Assembly (NCBI RefSeq): GCF_027257155.1
Contig: NZ_JAPWDU010000005.1
Location: 310,001 to 374,000, forward strand
Direction of reading: 5' to 3'
DNA from: Cerasicoccus sp. TK19100
GTDB taxonomy: Bacteria > Verrucomicrobiota > Verrucomicrobiia > Opitutales > Cerasicoccaceae
DNA length: 64,000 bases
Shown here: piece by piece, positions 44,365 through 52,072 of the stretch
Numbering within the stretch: the first letter of the stretch is position 1
Layout of the letters: every line of letters begins with the position of its first letter
Position numbers and translations under genes: made by a program
The notes under the pieces: model-generated
What the model was told of the DNA's origin: nothing
The model's database searches: none
The model's input: the letters and a program-made list of their open reading frames with translations, nothing else

Positions 44365-45096
44365 TTAAAGTTGGTCGCGAATTTCGTTGGCCAGATTGGC
44401 GAGGCCTTCAGTGAGTTGCTTGCGCTGGGCGTCGTCCCATCGGGTGACCGGGACGCTGCCGCCCACGGCGCAAACGAAGTCACCCTGGCGGTCGAACACC
44501 GGTGCCCCTACGGCCGCCACGCCGCTGTTGGCGACGTTGACCATCTCGGCCAAGCCGCGCTCACGAATGCCCATAAGCAGCTCACGGTAGGCTTGGGATT
44601 CTTCGGTATTCCAGTTTCGCGCGGCGATGTATTGATCGAGGTAAGCTGGGCTTTGCCACGCCAGCACCACGCTGCCCGAGGCCCACAAGTGCGGATCATC
44701 AATGACGACTTCGCCATGGCGAACGGTGAGGGGCTGGTTGCCGGCGAACTCGAGCAAAATGCGGGCCTCGCCGTTGACCATCGTCTGTGCAATCAACGTT
44801 TCGCCGAGCGCGGCATGAAACGCTTGCAGCGGGGCGCGAAGTGACTCGCGCAAGGTCGCAAGCGGGTCAATTTGCTGGCAGAGCTTTGCCAATGATTGGC
44901 CTGCATGATACTGGCGCGAATCGGGATTAAAATGCAGATAGCCTCGCGCTTGGAGAGTCTTCAATAGCTGCTGCGCGGTAGGTGCTTTCAAGTCGGCTTC
45001 GCGGGCCAGCTCGCGCACGCCAACGCCTTGCGGTCGTCCGACGACTAACTCCAATAATGTTAGGGCTCTTTCAACTGATTGCACGGTGTTCGCCAT
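44365..45096 (-). CDS. IclR family transcriptional regulator
   Basis: 243 residues from the ATG at 45096 (an earlier TTG at 45126 lies in the operator-like palindrome and is not preferred). The N-terminal winged helix TVQSVERALTLLELVVGRPQGVGVRELAREADLKAPTAQQLLKTLQARGYL is classic IclR. The C-terminal GAF-like effector domain contains GVAAVGAPVFDRQGDFVCAVGGSVP. First gene of an operon with the isomerase-like gene, and so probably its sugar-responsive regulator. Confidence 0.92.
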   Translation of the reverse strand: MANTVQSVERALTLLELVVGRPQGVGVRELAREADLKAPTAQQLLKTLQARGYLHFNPDSRQYHAGQSLAKLCQQIDPLATLRESLRAPLQAFHAALGETLIAQTMVNGEARILLEFAGNQPLTVRHGEVVIDDPHLWASGSVVLAWQSPAYLDQYIAARNWNTEESQAYRELLMGIRERGLAEMVNVANSGVAAVGAPVFDRQGDFVCAVGGSVPVTRWDDAQRKQLTEGLANLANEIRDQL

Positions 45097-45116
45097 TGAT
45101 GAACAGTGTTTATGAA

Positions 45117-45133
45117 TTGATATCAAACGTTTG
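45117..45133. promoter_or_regulatory. Two overlapping palindromes upstream of IclR
   Basis: TTGATATCAA (45117-45126) and CAAACGTTTG (45124-45133) are both perfect and share three bases, about 20-37 bases before the IclR ATG. The first resembles a simple repressor site, and the second has the central-CG form common in LacI-family operators. They may place two regulators on one promoter. Confidence 0.5.
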
Positions 45134-45333
45134 CAAGCCTAAAGATTTAGGTTGGAACAATTGGGCGTTTTTCGGGGTTCCATTTCATGTGAATGTTGGG
45201 AATCAATCAGGCCACTGGCGTCTCATATGCTCATGAACCTCAAGTGCTTTCCCATCTGCCGAAAATTTTATTCCCATTGATGACGATTGGCTTGCGCCCG
45301 TCTGAAAGCATGATAGCCTAAACTTAATTTCCC

Positions 45334-46095
45334 ATGAGTGAGCCTACCCAGCGATTCAGTCAGCGGGTCGAAGATTATAACAAATATCGACCCAGCTACC
45401 CAAGTGCCGCCGCGGCGATTTTACGCGATGAATGTGGGCTCCAGCCGGGTGCGCCAATCGCTGACATCGGATCGGGCACGGGCATATTTTCGCGGCTTTT
45501 GCTGCGCCAGGGTTTTCGTGTTATCGGTGTGGAGCCCAACCGCGAAATGCGGGAAGCCGGCGCGCGCCAACTCCGTTGCTACCCGCTTTATCAAAGCTGG
45601 GATGGGCGCGCCGAGGAAACAGGTTTGCCGGACCGCACACTGGAGGCGATCAGCGTAGCTCAGGCCTTTCACTGGTTTGACCACAGCGCCACTCGCCGCG
45701 AGTTTCGCCGCATCCTGAAGCCGGGAGCCTGGGTTTACATTATTTGGAATCATCGCCGTATGGAGGGCTCTGCCTTTCAGCGTGCTTACGAATGCCTGCT
45801 GGAAGAGTTTGGCACCGATTACCACGCGGTCGACCATCACGGGCCTTCTCGGTCGGATTTCTCGGAGTTTTTGGGCGATAGCCCGGTCGAGTCACGGATT
45901 TTCCCGAATCGCCAAGAGTGCAACTGGGAGCAATTGCGCGGACGCCTGTTGTCTTGCTCTTATGTGCCAGCACCGGGTGACCCAGACTGCTTGCCGATGC
46001 TGCGTCGCCTGGAGCAAATTTTCCTCAAGCACCAACTGGGCAACCGCGTTACCCTGGAATACGATACACGCGTTTTCTGGGGCCGGATCAGCTAA
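45334..46095 (+). CDS. Class I SAM-dependent methyltransferase
   Basis: 253 residues. Motif I is APIADIGSGTGIFSRLLL with the acidic end of strand 2 in VIGVEPNREM; ISVAQAFHWFDHSATRREFRRILKPGAWVYI covers the Methyltransf_11-type motifs III and IV. It is cytoplasmic; the methyl acceptor cannot be read. It is followed after 72 bases by the efflux pair, possibly in the same transcript. Confidence 0.9.
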   Translation: MSEPTQRFSQRVEDYNKYRPSYPSAAAAILRDECGLQPGAPIADIGSGTGIFSRLLLRQGFRVIGVEPNREMREAGARQLRCYPLYQSWDGRAEETGLPDRTLEAISVAQAFHWFDHSATRREFRRILKPGAWVYIIWNHRRMEGSAFQRAYECLLEEFGTDYHAVDHHGPSRSDFSEFLGDSPVESRIFPNRQECNWEQLRGRLLSCSYVPAPGDPDCLPMLRRLEQIFLKHQLGNRVTLEYDTRVFWGRIS

Positions 46096-46167
46096 GTGCA
46101 CGCGAGGAATTGTCCGACGAGGTAATTGAAACCTTGCCCGCGTGTGGGATTCTGGCAGCGTGGTGGC

Positions 46168-47421
46168 ATGGCGGAAAATTCGGAAGAGAAAACCGCGGCT
46201 ACACCTGCTCGCAGCAAGTTTAATTGGTTAATTTGGCCAGTGGCGATACTGGGCCTGATCGGCGCTGGTATTTATGCCTACCAACGCTACCAGTTTGACC
46301 AGGCGCATATCGTCACCGACAACGCGCAAGTCGAAGGGAAGATGATCAAAATACTCGCGCCCGAGCGTGGTTGGCTGACGACGGTGACGGTTATCGAAAA
46401 CCAGCCCGTCGCAGTCGGCGATACGCTGGCGACCTTGGAGAATCGCTATTATCAACTGGAGGTGCAGCGGGCGCAGGCAAAGGTCAATGCGCTCATTGCT
46501 CAGAAGGGGACCGAGGCTAGCAGTCAGGGCAGCGCAAGTGAAACCACTGGCGGTAGCGGTCTGTCTCAGGCCAAGCTCGCCACCGCGCGCGCAAACCTGG
46601 GCGTGATTCAGGCCGAACTCGCCGAAGCGCAGTCCACCGCTGACGATGCCAACAGCCAATTGCAGCGCATCAAAAGCAGCAAAAACAGCCCATCGTTTGT
46701 CCAGTCGCAGTTGACCATGGCGCAGGCCAGCGCAGATCAGGCTAACGCCCGGCTGCTTACATTACAAAAAGAAGCCTACGCCGCCGAGCAGCAGGTGCAG
46801 GAGGCAATGGCCAACGCCCAACTGCTCGATTACAATATTGAGGAGGCCAAGGCCGAGCTCGCGCAGGCGCAGGTTAATCTCGCCTCGACGATTATTAAGT
46901 CACCCATCAGCGGGCACGTGGCCCAACTCAAGGTCAACGAAGGCACGACGGTCGAGCAGGGCCAGTATTTGATGACGGTGGTCTCCGATGACGACAAATG
47001 GCTCGTGGCCAATATCAAGGAAACGCTGTTTGAGCGCATCTTTATCGGCGATCTCGTGGACATCACCATCGATGCCTTTCCGGGGACGCCTTTTAAGGGC
47101 GTGGTCGAGAGTGTGGCCCCTGCGGCGGGAAATCAGTTCAGCATTATTCCGCGCAACGCCGCCAGTGGTAACTTCATTAAGGTCGAGGCCTTGATCCCGG
47201 TGCAGGTCCGATTCACCGAGCCAGTGAATCAGGTGGATAAACTGGTGCCTGGCATGAGCGCGGAAGTGACCATTTCCGTGGAGCCTATTCATAAACTGAA
47301 GCAGACGGATGATCCGAAAAAGCACGACGTAGTTCCAAATACCGAGGGCGAGACCACCTCGCCACAAGACGACCCGGAGAAGGAAAAAAAGGAAAAGCCG
47401 GACGACCAAGCCAATGGCTAG
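46168..47421 (+). CDS. HlyD/EmrA-type membrane fusion protein
   Basis: 417 residues from the ATG at 46168, which has GGTGG just upstream; a TTG at 46126 is less likely. One membrane helix lies at about 19-40 (NWLIWPVAILGLIGAGIYAY), then the first half of a lipoyl-like domain (VTDNAQVEGKM), a long Ala/Gln-rich coiled coil at about 90-245, the second lipoyl half (IKSPISGHVAQLKVNEGTTVEQGQ), a beta-barrel and a Lys/Glu/Pro-rich tail. It links an inner-membrane pump to an outer-membrane channel. It overlaps the next gene by 8 bases. Confidence 0.92.
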   Translation: MAENSEEKTAATPARSKFNWLIWPVAILGLIGAGIYAYQRYQFDQAHIVTDNAQVEGKMIKILAPERGWLTTVTVIENQPVAVGDTLATLENRYYQLEVQRAQAKVNALIAQKGTEASSQGSASETTGGSGLSQAKLATARANLGVIQAELAEAQSTADDANSQLQRIKSSKNSPSFVQSQLTMAQASADQANARLLTLQKEAYAAEQQVQEAMANAQLLDYNIEEAKAELAQAQVNLASTIIKSPISGHVAQLKVNEGTTVEQGQYLMTVVSDDDKWLVANIKETLFERIFIGDLVDITIDAFPGTPFKGVVESVAPAAGNQFSIIPRNAASGNFIKVEALIPVQVRFTEPVNQVDKLVPGMSAEVTISVEPIHKLKQTDDPKKHDVVPNTEGETTSPQDDPEKEKKEKPDDQANG

Positions 47422-48973
47422 CACGGAACAGACCGGCCATCCGCAGCGCTACCTGATCGCGCTCGCGGTCACGCTGTCGTCCCTTGTGGAGGGGCTGGAC
47501 ACGTCGGTGGTCAATGTCTCGATCCCGCAGATGATGGGCAGTCTCGGTGTGTCTCTCGATGCGATCGCGTGGGTGTCCACGGGCTATATTTTGTCCAATG
47601 TGATCATCATCCCATTAACGGGATGGCTCGCCTCGTTGTTTGGCCGAAAGCGGTATTTTACCGGATCGCTGGTGCTGTTTACAGTGGCGAGTTTCATGTG
47701 CGGGCACGCGACGACGCTGGAGTCGCTGGTGTTTTGGCGTATCGTGCAGGGCATTGGTGGCGGGGCTTTGGTGGCGACTTCTCAGGCAATTCTCTACGAG
47801 GTATTTCCGCCCAAAGAACACTCGCGCGCAATGGCGGTATGGGGGATGGGCATCATGGTCGGCCCGGCGATGGGGCCGGTGCTTGGTGGCTGGCTCACGG
47901 AGAAACTTTCCTGGCCTTGGATCTTCTATATAAACATCCCCATTTGCATCCTCGCGCTGGTGATGGTCGTCTTTCTCGTGCCCGATTCGAAATACCGGGA
48001 GAAGGTGCGCAAGGTCGATTTCCTTGGGCTGGTCTTACTGGCGGTGGGCATCGGTGCCTGCCAACTGCTGCTCGAAGACGGCAATAAGATTGGCTGGTTC
48101 AGCTCGATGACGGGCCTGGAACTCGGCGCGCTGGTGGTTTTTTGCCTCGGGTTATTTGTCTGGCGGGAGTTGACCTTCGACAGCCCGGTGGTCGACCTGC
48201 GTATCGTTGGCAATTTGCAATTTACGGCTTGTTGCCTGTTCACTTTCGTTCAGGCGCTTTGCACGCTGGCCATCGTGTTTGTCACGCCGCTGCTTTTGCT
48301 GGACCTGATGGGCTACACCGCATTGGAAACCGGTATGATTATGCTGCCAGTGGCGGTGGGGACGAGTCTGGTGATGTTTGTGGTGGGGCGGATTTCTCAC
48401 CGCTGCAATCCCTATGCACTGATCTTCATTGGCGTGAGCATTTTTCTCTACGCGATGTGGCGCTACAGCTATTTTGACGCGCAAACGCCACGCGAAGATT
48501 TCACCTGGCCGCTGTTATTGCGAGGTATTGGGCTGGGGATGATTTTCGTGCCGCTCAACGCCTTGGCGGTGGCGGATCTGCCGCCGGAGAAGCACGCGGC
48601 GGCGACCGGCTTGCTCAACCTGACCCGCCAATTCGGTGCCAGTGTGGGGGTTGCCGTAGCGGCGGCGGTGCTGGGCGCGATGCAGGGGCAATTTGAGTCG
48701 GTGTTGGTCGATGCCGCGAGCAGTGATTCGCCGCAGCTGACTTACATTGGGCAGCGCGTGACTGCGCTACTGGCGGGGCAGGGCATTCTGGACCCGACAG
48801 CGCACTACATCTCGCTTACCATGCTTGATGACTACACCACGCAGCAAGCGACGAGTACCGCGTTTCAGCGCATCTTCACCATCTTTGGTCTGGCGTTATT
48901 GGCGGCCCTGCCACTGGTCGCCTTTATGCGGAAAAATCCTGACCGCAGCGCGCCAACGCCTTCCGGGCATTGA
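47414..48973 (+). CDS. MFS efflux transporter, DHA2 (EmrB/QacA) family
   Basis: 519 residues with about 14 membrane helices. LVEGLDTSVVNVSIPQMMGSLGVSLDAIAWVSTGYIL is the typical first helix and motif D1 of DHA2 drug/H+ antiporters. GWLASLFGRKRYF is motif A and VWGMGIMVGPAMGPVLGGWL is motif C. It exports amphipathic compounds using the proton gradient, together with the upstream EmrA-type protein. Its start lies inside the upstream reading frame, indicating coupling. Confidence 0.94.
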   Translation: MASTEQTGHPQRYLIALAVTLSSLVEGLDTSVVNVSIPQMMGSLGVSLDAIAWVSTGYILSNVIIIPLTGWLASLFGRKRYFTGSLVLFTVASFMCGHATTLESLVFWRIVQGIGGGALVATSQAILYEVFPPKEHSRAMAVWGMGIMVGPAMGPVLGGWLTEKLSWPWIFYINIPICILALVMVVFLVPDSKYREKVRKVDFLGLVLLAVGIGACQLLLEDGNKIGWFSSMTGLELGALVVFCLGLFVWRELTFDSPVVDLRIVGNLQFTACCLFTFVQALCTLAIVFVTPLLLLDLMGYTALETGMIMLPVAVGTSLVMFVVGRISHRCNPYALIFIGVSIFLYAMWRYSYFDAQTPREDFTWPLLLRGIGLGMIFVPLNALAVADLPPEKHAAATGLLNLTRQFGASVGVAVAAAVLGAMQGQFESVLVDAASSDSPQLTYIGQRVTALLAGQGILDPTAHYISLTMLDDYTTQQATSTAFQRIFTIFGLALLAALPLVAFMRKNPDRSAPTPSGH

Positions 48974-48979
48974 GGGAAA

Positions 48980-49462
48980 CTACTTTTTCCCGGCCTCGGC
49001 GGCTTCGGGTTCGGTTTTCATTTTCGGTCCAACCGGCATTGGCGGTTTGCTCTTGGGCTTCTCCGGTTTGGGGGCGCGTTCTTCGTCGATCTCTGCGGCT
49101 TCCGTTAGCGCGGACATAACTGCTAGCGTCAAATCGCCGGCTAATTTTTTTGCCAGGATGCGGATGCCGGGCAGGTTGGCTTGCTTCTGAGCGGCCACGG
49201 CGACGGCACCATCCCGGCCCCGGATCAAATGAATCGTGAGGCTGCCCCGGTTATGGGACTTTAGCTGGTCGGAGCCAATGCTATCGCGGTTGTCCTGGTA
49301 ATATTTCAGGACGTATTTACCGGCGTTTTCAGCCTCGTTGAGCCCTGGGTAGGTCATGCTGGCGAAGGTATCGCCCTCGACATCCATCACAAAGACGCCG
49401 ATCACATGGGATAGGTCAAACAGGGAGCGCACGCGACGCTCTACTTTGTCAATCGCAGACAC
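48980..49462 (-). CDS. Small Roadblock/LC7-like protein of unknown function
   Basis: 160 residues with a GTG start (GTG TCT GCG); no better in-frame ATG is present before residue 26. The first about 120 residues look like a profilin/Roadblock-type alpha-beta fold (VIGVFVMDVEGDTFASMTYP, GSLTIHLIRGRDGAVAVAAQ, ILAKKLAGDLTLAVMSAL). The tail is rich in Lys, Pro and Glu. Roadblock proteins usually partner with small GTPases, none of which is seen here. It lies 31 bases after the exosortase gene, so it may be part of that function. Family assignment is tentative. Confidence 0.6.
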   Translation of the reverse strand: MSAIDKVERRVRSLFDLSHVIGVFVMDVEGDTFASMTYPGLNEAENAGKYVLKYYQDNRDSIGSDQLKSHNRGSLTIHLIRGRDGAVAVAAQKQANLPGIRILAKKLAGDLTLAVMSALTEAAEIDEERAPKPEKPKSKPPMPVGPKMKTEPEAAEAGKK

Positions 49463-49493
49463 GGGAACACCCTAGCTAAAAGCATGCCATTCC

Positions 49494-51044
49494 CTAACCC
49501 TGCTGCAATTCAGGTTTAATCGTTTGAGAGAGTATTTCCTGGAGCGCGCTAAGGGCCTCCGTACGGTTGCGGGCGTTGGAGACGAATATCTCCAGCTTGA
49601 TCTTGCCGTCCTTGCGCTCGCCGTTCCAGGTATCCGTGAAGCGGTCCAGCTTGAAGCGTCCGGTCTTTTGGTGATAAGGGAAGTTTGTCTTATCCCACTG
49701 GCAGTAAAAGACATACATCTCGGCGTCGCCGTTCTGGAAAATGTAGGTATTAAAAACCAGTTCCAGTCCGTCGGGCCCTTGCCAATGGAAGTCATCCTCT
49801 CGCTTGACCATTTGAAAACCACTGGCGGGAAGGCAGGCCTCGGGGCGGTGAATACCCCCCAACTGCGCGGCGCGGGCGCTGTCCCAACGTAAAAAATACG
49901 CCATCCAGTGCATGTTGCCCGGGCCATCCCAAGTGGCCAGCTCGCCCTCGCTGTAGTGGAGCACCTCCTCAATGCGCGGGTTGATCGGCTGAAATTCGAC
50001 AGGCTTGGCCATCTTTTCCCATTGGAAATCCCAGCCGGCAAACTTTACCGGCTCAACGCGCCAAGCATACCATGCCCATACGGCCGGCACGGAGGCTAGC
50101 ATGAGCACCATTAGCGGGATGAGGGGCTTGGCCGGGAGCAGTCGCGGCTCGTAGTCCTCGGGGAGGGGGGCTCCGTCGATCGCTCCGTAGTGGTCGGATC
50201 GGAGCTTCTGCGCGAGCGCGGTTAGCATCAGCAGGCCAAACAGGCTCATCACGAAGACCATGTAGCCTGCCGGGTCGTGCCAGCGTTCCATGACTTCGCC
50301 GCCCTGGCGCGCGGTAACAATTGTCAGCACCAACGTGCGCACGTAGTTGAAGGATACCGCCAGCAGGCAGCCCGAGAGAATCAGCCCAAAGCGCACGCGC
50401 CACTGAAAGCGCAGCAGCTCGCCCAGAAAATAAGACGCCATGAGTGTGGACTGGAGAGAGCGCACGCCGCTACAGGCCTCTTCCACGCTGACCAGCCCCC
50501 GTGAGAGCTGGATGATGTTGCCACTACGCTCCGCAAAGACCCCCAGCAAATTTGCCGACTCGACCACCCAACTGGCGACCATGCTCATGAGCCCGACCAC
50601 GATGGATTTCTCGATCGTCATCGGCCAGGGGTTGGCGAAGAGCCAGAAAAAGACAGCCGGTGCAAAGTGCTTTATCCATGGCCGACCTCCCCAGTAGAGC
50701 AGGAAGCCCATGCTCACGACGAAGGTCAGCAGCGCCTGGACCCACGTCAGCACGCGCCAGTCGGCGTTGGCGTCGTAGATAATGCGAAACGGCGTCAGCA
50801 GGATCGTCAGCGAGATAAGCATTGCCCACAGCCCGATGGCCTTGCCCTGGGGCTCGGGCTCCGGGCGGTCACCCCAGCGCCGGAATAGCAGATAAGCACC
50901 CAGCAGCGGGACGAAGAGCCCGTAGCCATACTGGTCATTGAGCAGCCACTCCGCCGAGAGCTCGGACCAAAGCAGCAGCCACAATAGCAGCGGTGCGGCC
51001 AGGTTGATCCAGCCAGTCAGCTTCGGTTTTGAGGGGGCGTCCAT
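49494..51044 (-). CDS. Exosortase fused to an EpsI-type domain
   Basis: 516 residues. The first about 300 form a polytopic exosortase. Its transpeptidase-like triad is visible as C191 in VEEACSGVRSLQ, R236 in FNYVRTL and H256 in WHDPAGY. The C-terminal about 190 residues, after the last helix, match the EpsI/DUF3485 domain that accompanies many exosortases (FQPINPRIEEVLHYSEGELATW, HRPEACLPASGFQMV). The enzyme processes PEP-CTERM proteins at the inner membrane, and a PEP-CTERM protein is encoded at 57509. Start by ATG at 51044 without Shine-Dalgarno. Confidence 0.93.
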   Translation of the reverse strand: MDAPSKPKLTGWINLAAPLLLWLLLWSELSAEWLLNDQYGYGLFVPLLGAYLLFRRWGDRPEPEPQGKAIGLWAMLISLTILLTPFRIIYDANADWRVLTWVQALLTFVVSMGFLLYWGGRPWIKHFAPAVFFWLFANPWPMTIEKSIVVGLMSMVASWVVESANLLGVFAERSGNIIQLSRGLVSVEEACSGVRSLQSTLMASYFLGELLRFQWRVRFGLILSGCLLAVSFNYVRTLVLTIVTARQGGEVMERWHDPAGYMVFVMSLFGLLMLTALAQKLRSDHYGAIDGAPLPEDYEPRLLPAKPLIPLMVLMLASVPAVWAWYAWRVEPVKFAGWDFQWEKMAKPVEFQPINPRIEEVLHYSEGELATWDGPGNMHWMAYFLRWDSARAAQLGGIHRPEACLPASGFQMVKREDDFHWQGPDGLELVFNTYIFQNGDAEMYVFYCQWDKTNFPYHQKTGRFKLDRFTDTWNGERKDGKIKLEIFVSNARNRTEALSALQEILSQTIKPELQQG

Positions 51045-51176
51045 GGGTTAAGATGATTGATTTCCGTCTTGAGTGTTACTTAATTGTGACCCGTTTTCAA
51101 AAAAGATGTGGAAAATGCGTCATGACTCGCCTTAGTTTCCTACTTTCGACTCTGATTTGGCGGCAACGATAGAACT

Positions 51177-51977
51177 ATGGAACCAAAGAAAGCTCCCCTC
51201 AAGCAGAACCGCAGCACGTTTGATAAGGCATTCGACGCTCTGATTAATTGGGTCGAGGCTAAGAATATCCAGTACTCCACCGTCGGCAATCCACCAATTT
51301 ACAACAACAACGTTTTTCCGTGGGCGGCCGAGATCGAAAAAGACTGGGAGCTGATTCGTGAGGAGCTGGAGGACGTGCTGGAAGACCGCGAAAGCCTGCC
51401 GAGCTTTCACGAGATCACCAAGGAGGTGGAGACCATCACCACCGATAACAACTGGAAAACGTTCTTTCTCGCCGGCTACGGGATTGAGTGTGAGGAAAAC
51501 CGCCGCCGCTGCCCGAACACCGTCAAAGCGCTGGAGAAAATCCCCGGCATGAAGACGGCCATGTTCTCCATTTTGTCTGAGGGAAAGCACATCCCAGCGC
51601 ACCGCGGACCTTATAACGGCGTCCTACGCTACCATCTCGGTCTTCGCGTGCCGGAGCCCCGCGAGCAGTGCCGCATCCGTGTGCACGATCAGTTTTATTC
51701 CTGGTCCGAGGGCGAGGGCGTGATCTTCGACGACTCTTTCGACCATGAGGTTTGGAACGACACCGATGGCGTTCGTGTGGTGCTTTTCGTGGATTTCCAG
51801 CGCCCGATGCGCGGCTTTGGCAACTGGCTCAACAGCATGGTGATCAACCTCGCCAAGCACACGCCTTACCTCAAGGAAGCGAATAAGAATCAGAAGGAGT
51901 GGGAGAAGAAATTCTACGCCAAGAAAAGGTCCCAGAAGAAGGCCGAAAAGCGCGAAGAAGTCGGCGTGGGCAAGTGA
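51177..51977 (+). CDS. Aspartyl/asparaginyl beta-hydroxylase family dioxygenase (LpxO/OlsC-like candidate)
   Basis: 266 residues. AHRGPYNGVLRYHLGLRVP carries iron-ligand candidate H142 and the Arg of LRYHL. EGVIFDDSFDHEVWNDTDGVRVVLFVDFQRP carries H190 and the 2-oxoglutarate-binding R200. This is the Asp_Arg_Hydrox fold used by peptide hydroxylases and by the lipid hydroxylases LpxO, OlsC and OlsD. There is no signal peptide or obvious membrane helix, and the tail is Lys/Glu-rich. The nearby ornithine-lipid synthase-like gene at 54598 makes a lipid fatty-acid hydroxylase the better guess, but this is inference. Confidence 0.85.
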   Translation: MEPKKAPLKQNRSTFDKAFDALINWVEAKNIQYSTVGNPPIYNNNVFPWAAEIEKDWELIREELEDVLEDRESLPSFHEITKEVETITTDNNWKTFFLAGYGIECEENRRRCPNTVKALEKIPGMKTAMFSILSEGKHIPAHRGPYNGVLRYHLGLRVPEPREQCRIRVHDQFYSWSEGEGVIFDDSFDHEVWNDTDGVRVVLFVDFQRPMRGFGNWLNSMVINLAKHTPYLKEANKNQKEWEKKFYAKKRSQKKAEKREEVGVGK

Positions 51978-52072
51978 GGCCCTCTTTGCCCGTTAAGTTG
52001 TGCGAAGCCGTCCCTTACGATTGCATAATTCGTCATTGATCGGCGAAAGCTGAGCCTACATCGTATCGGGCA

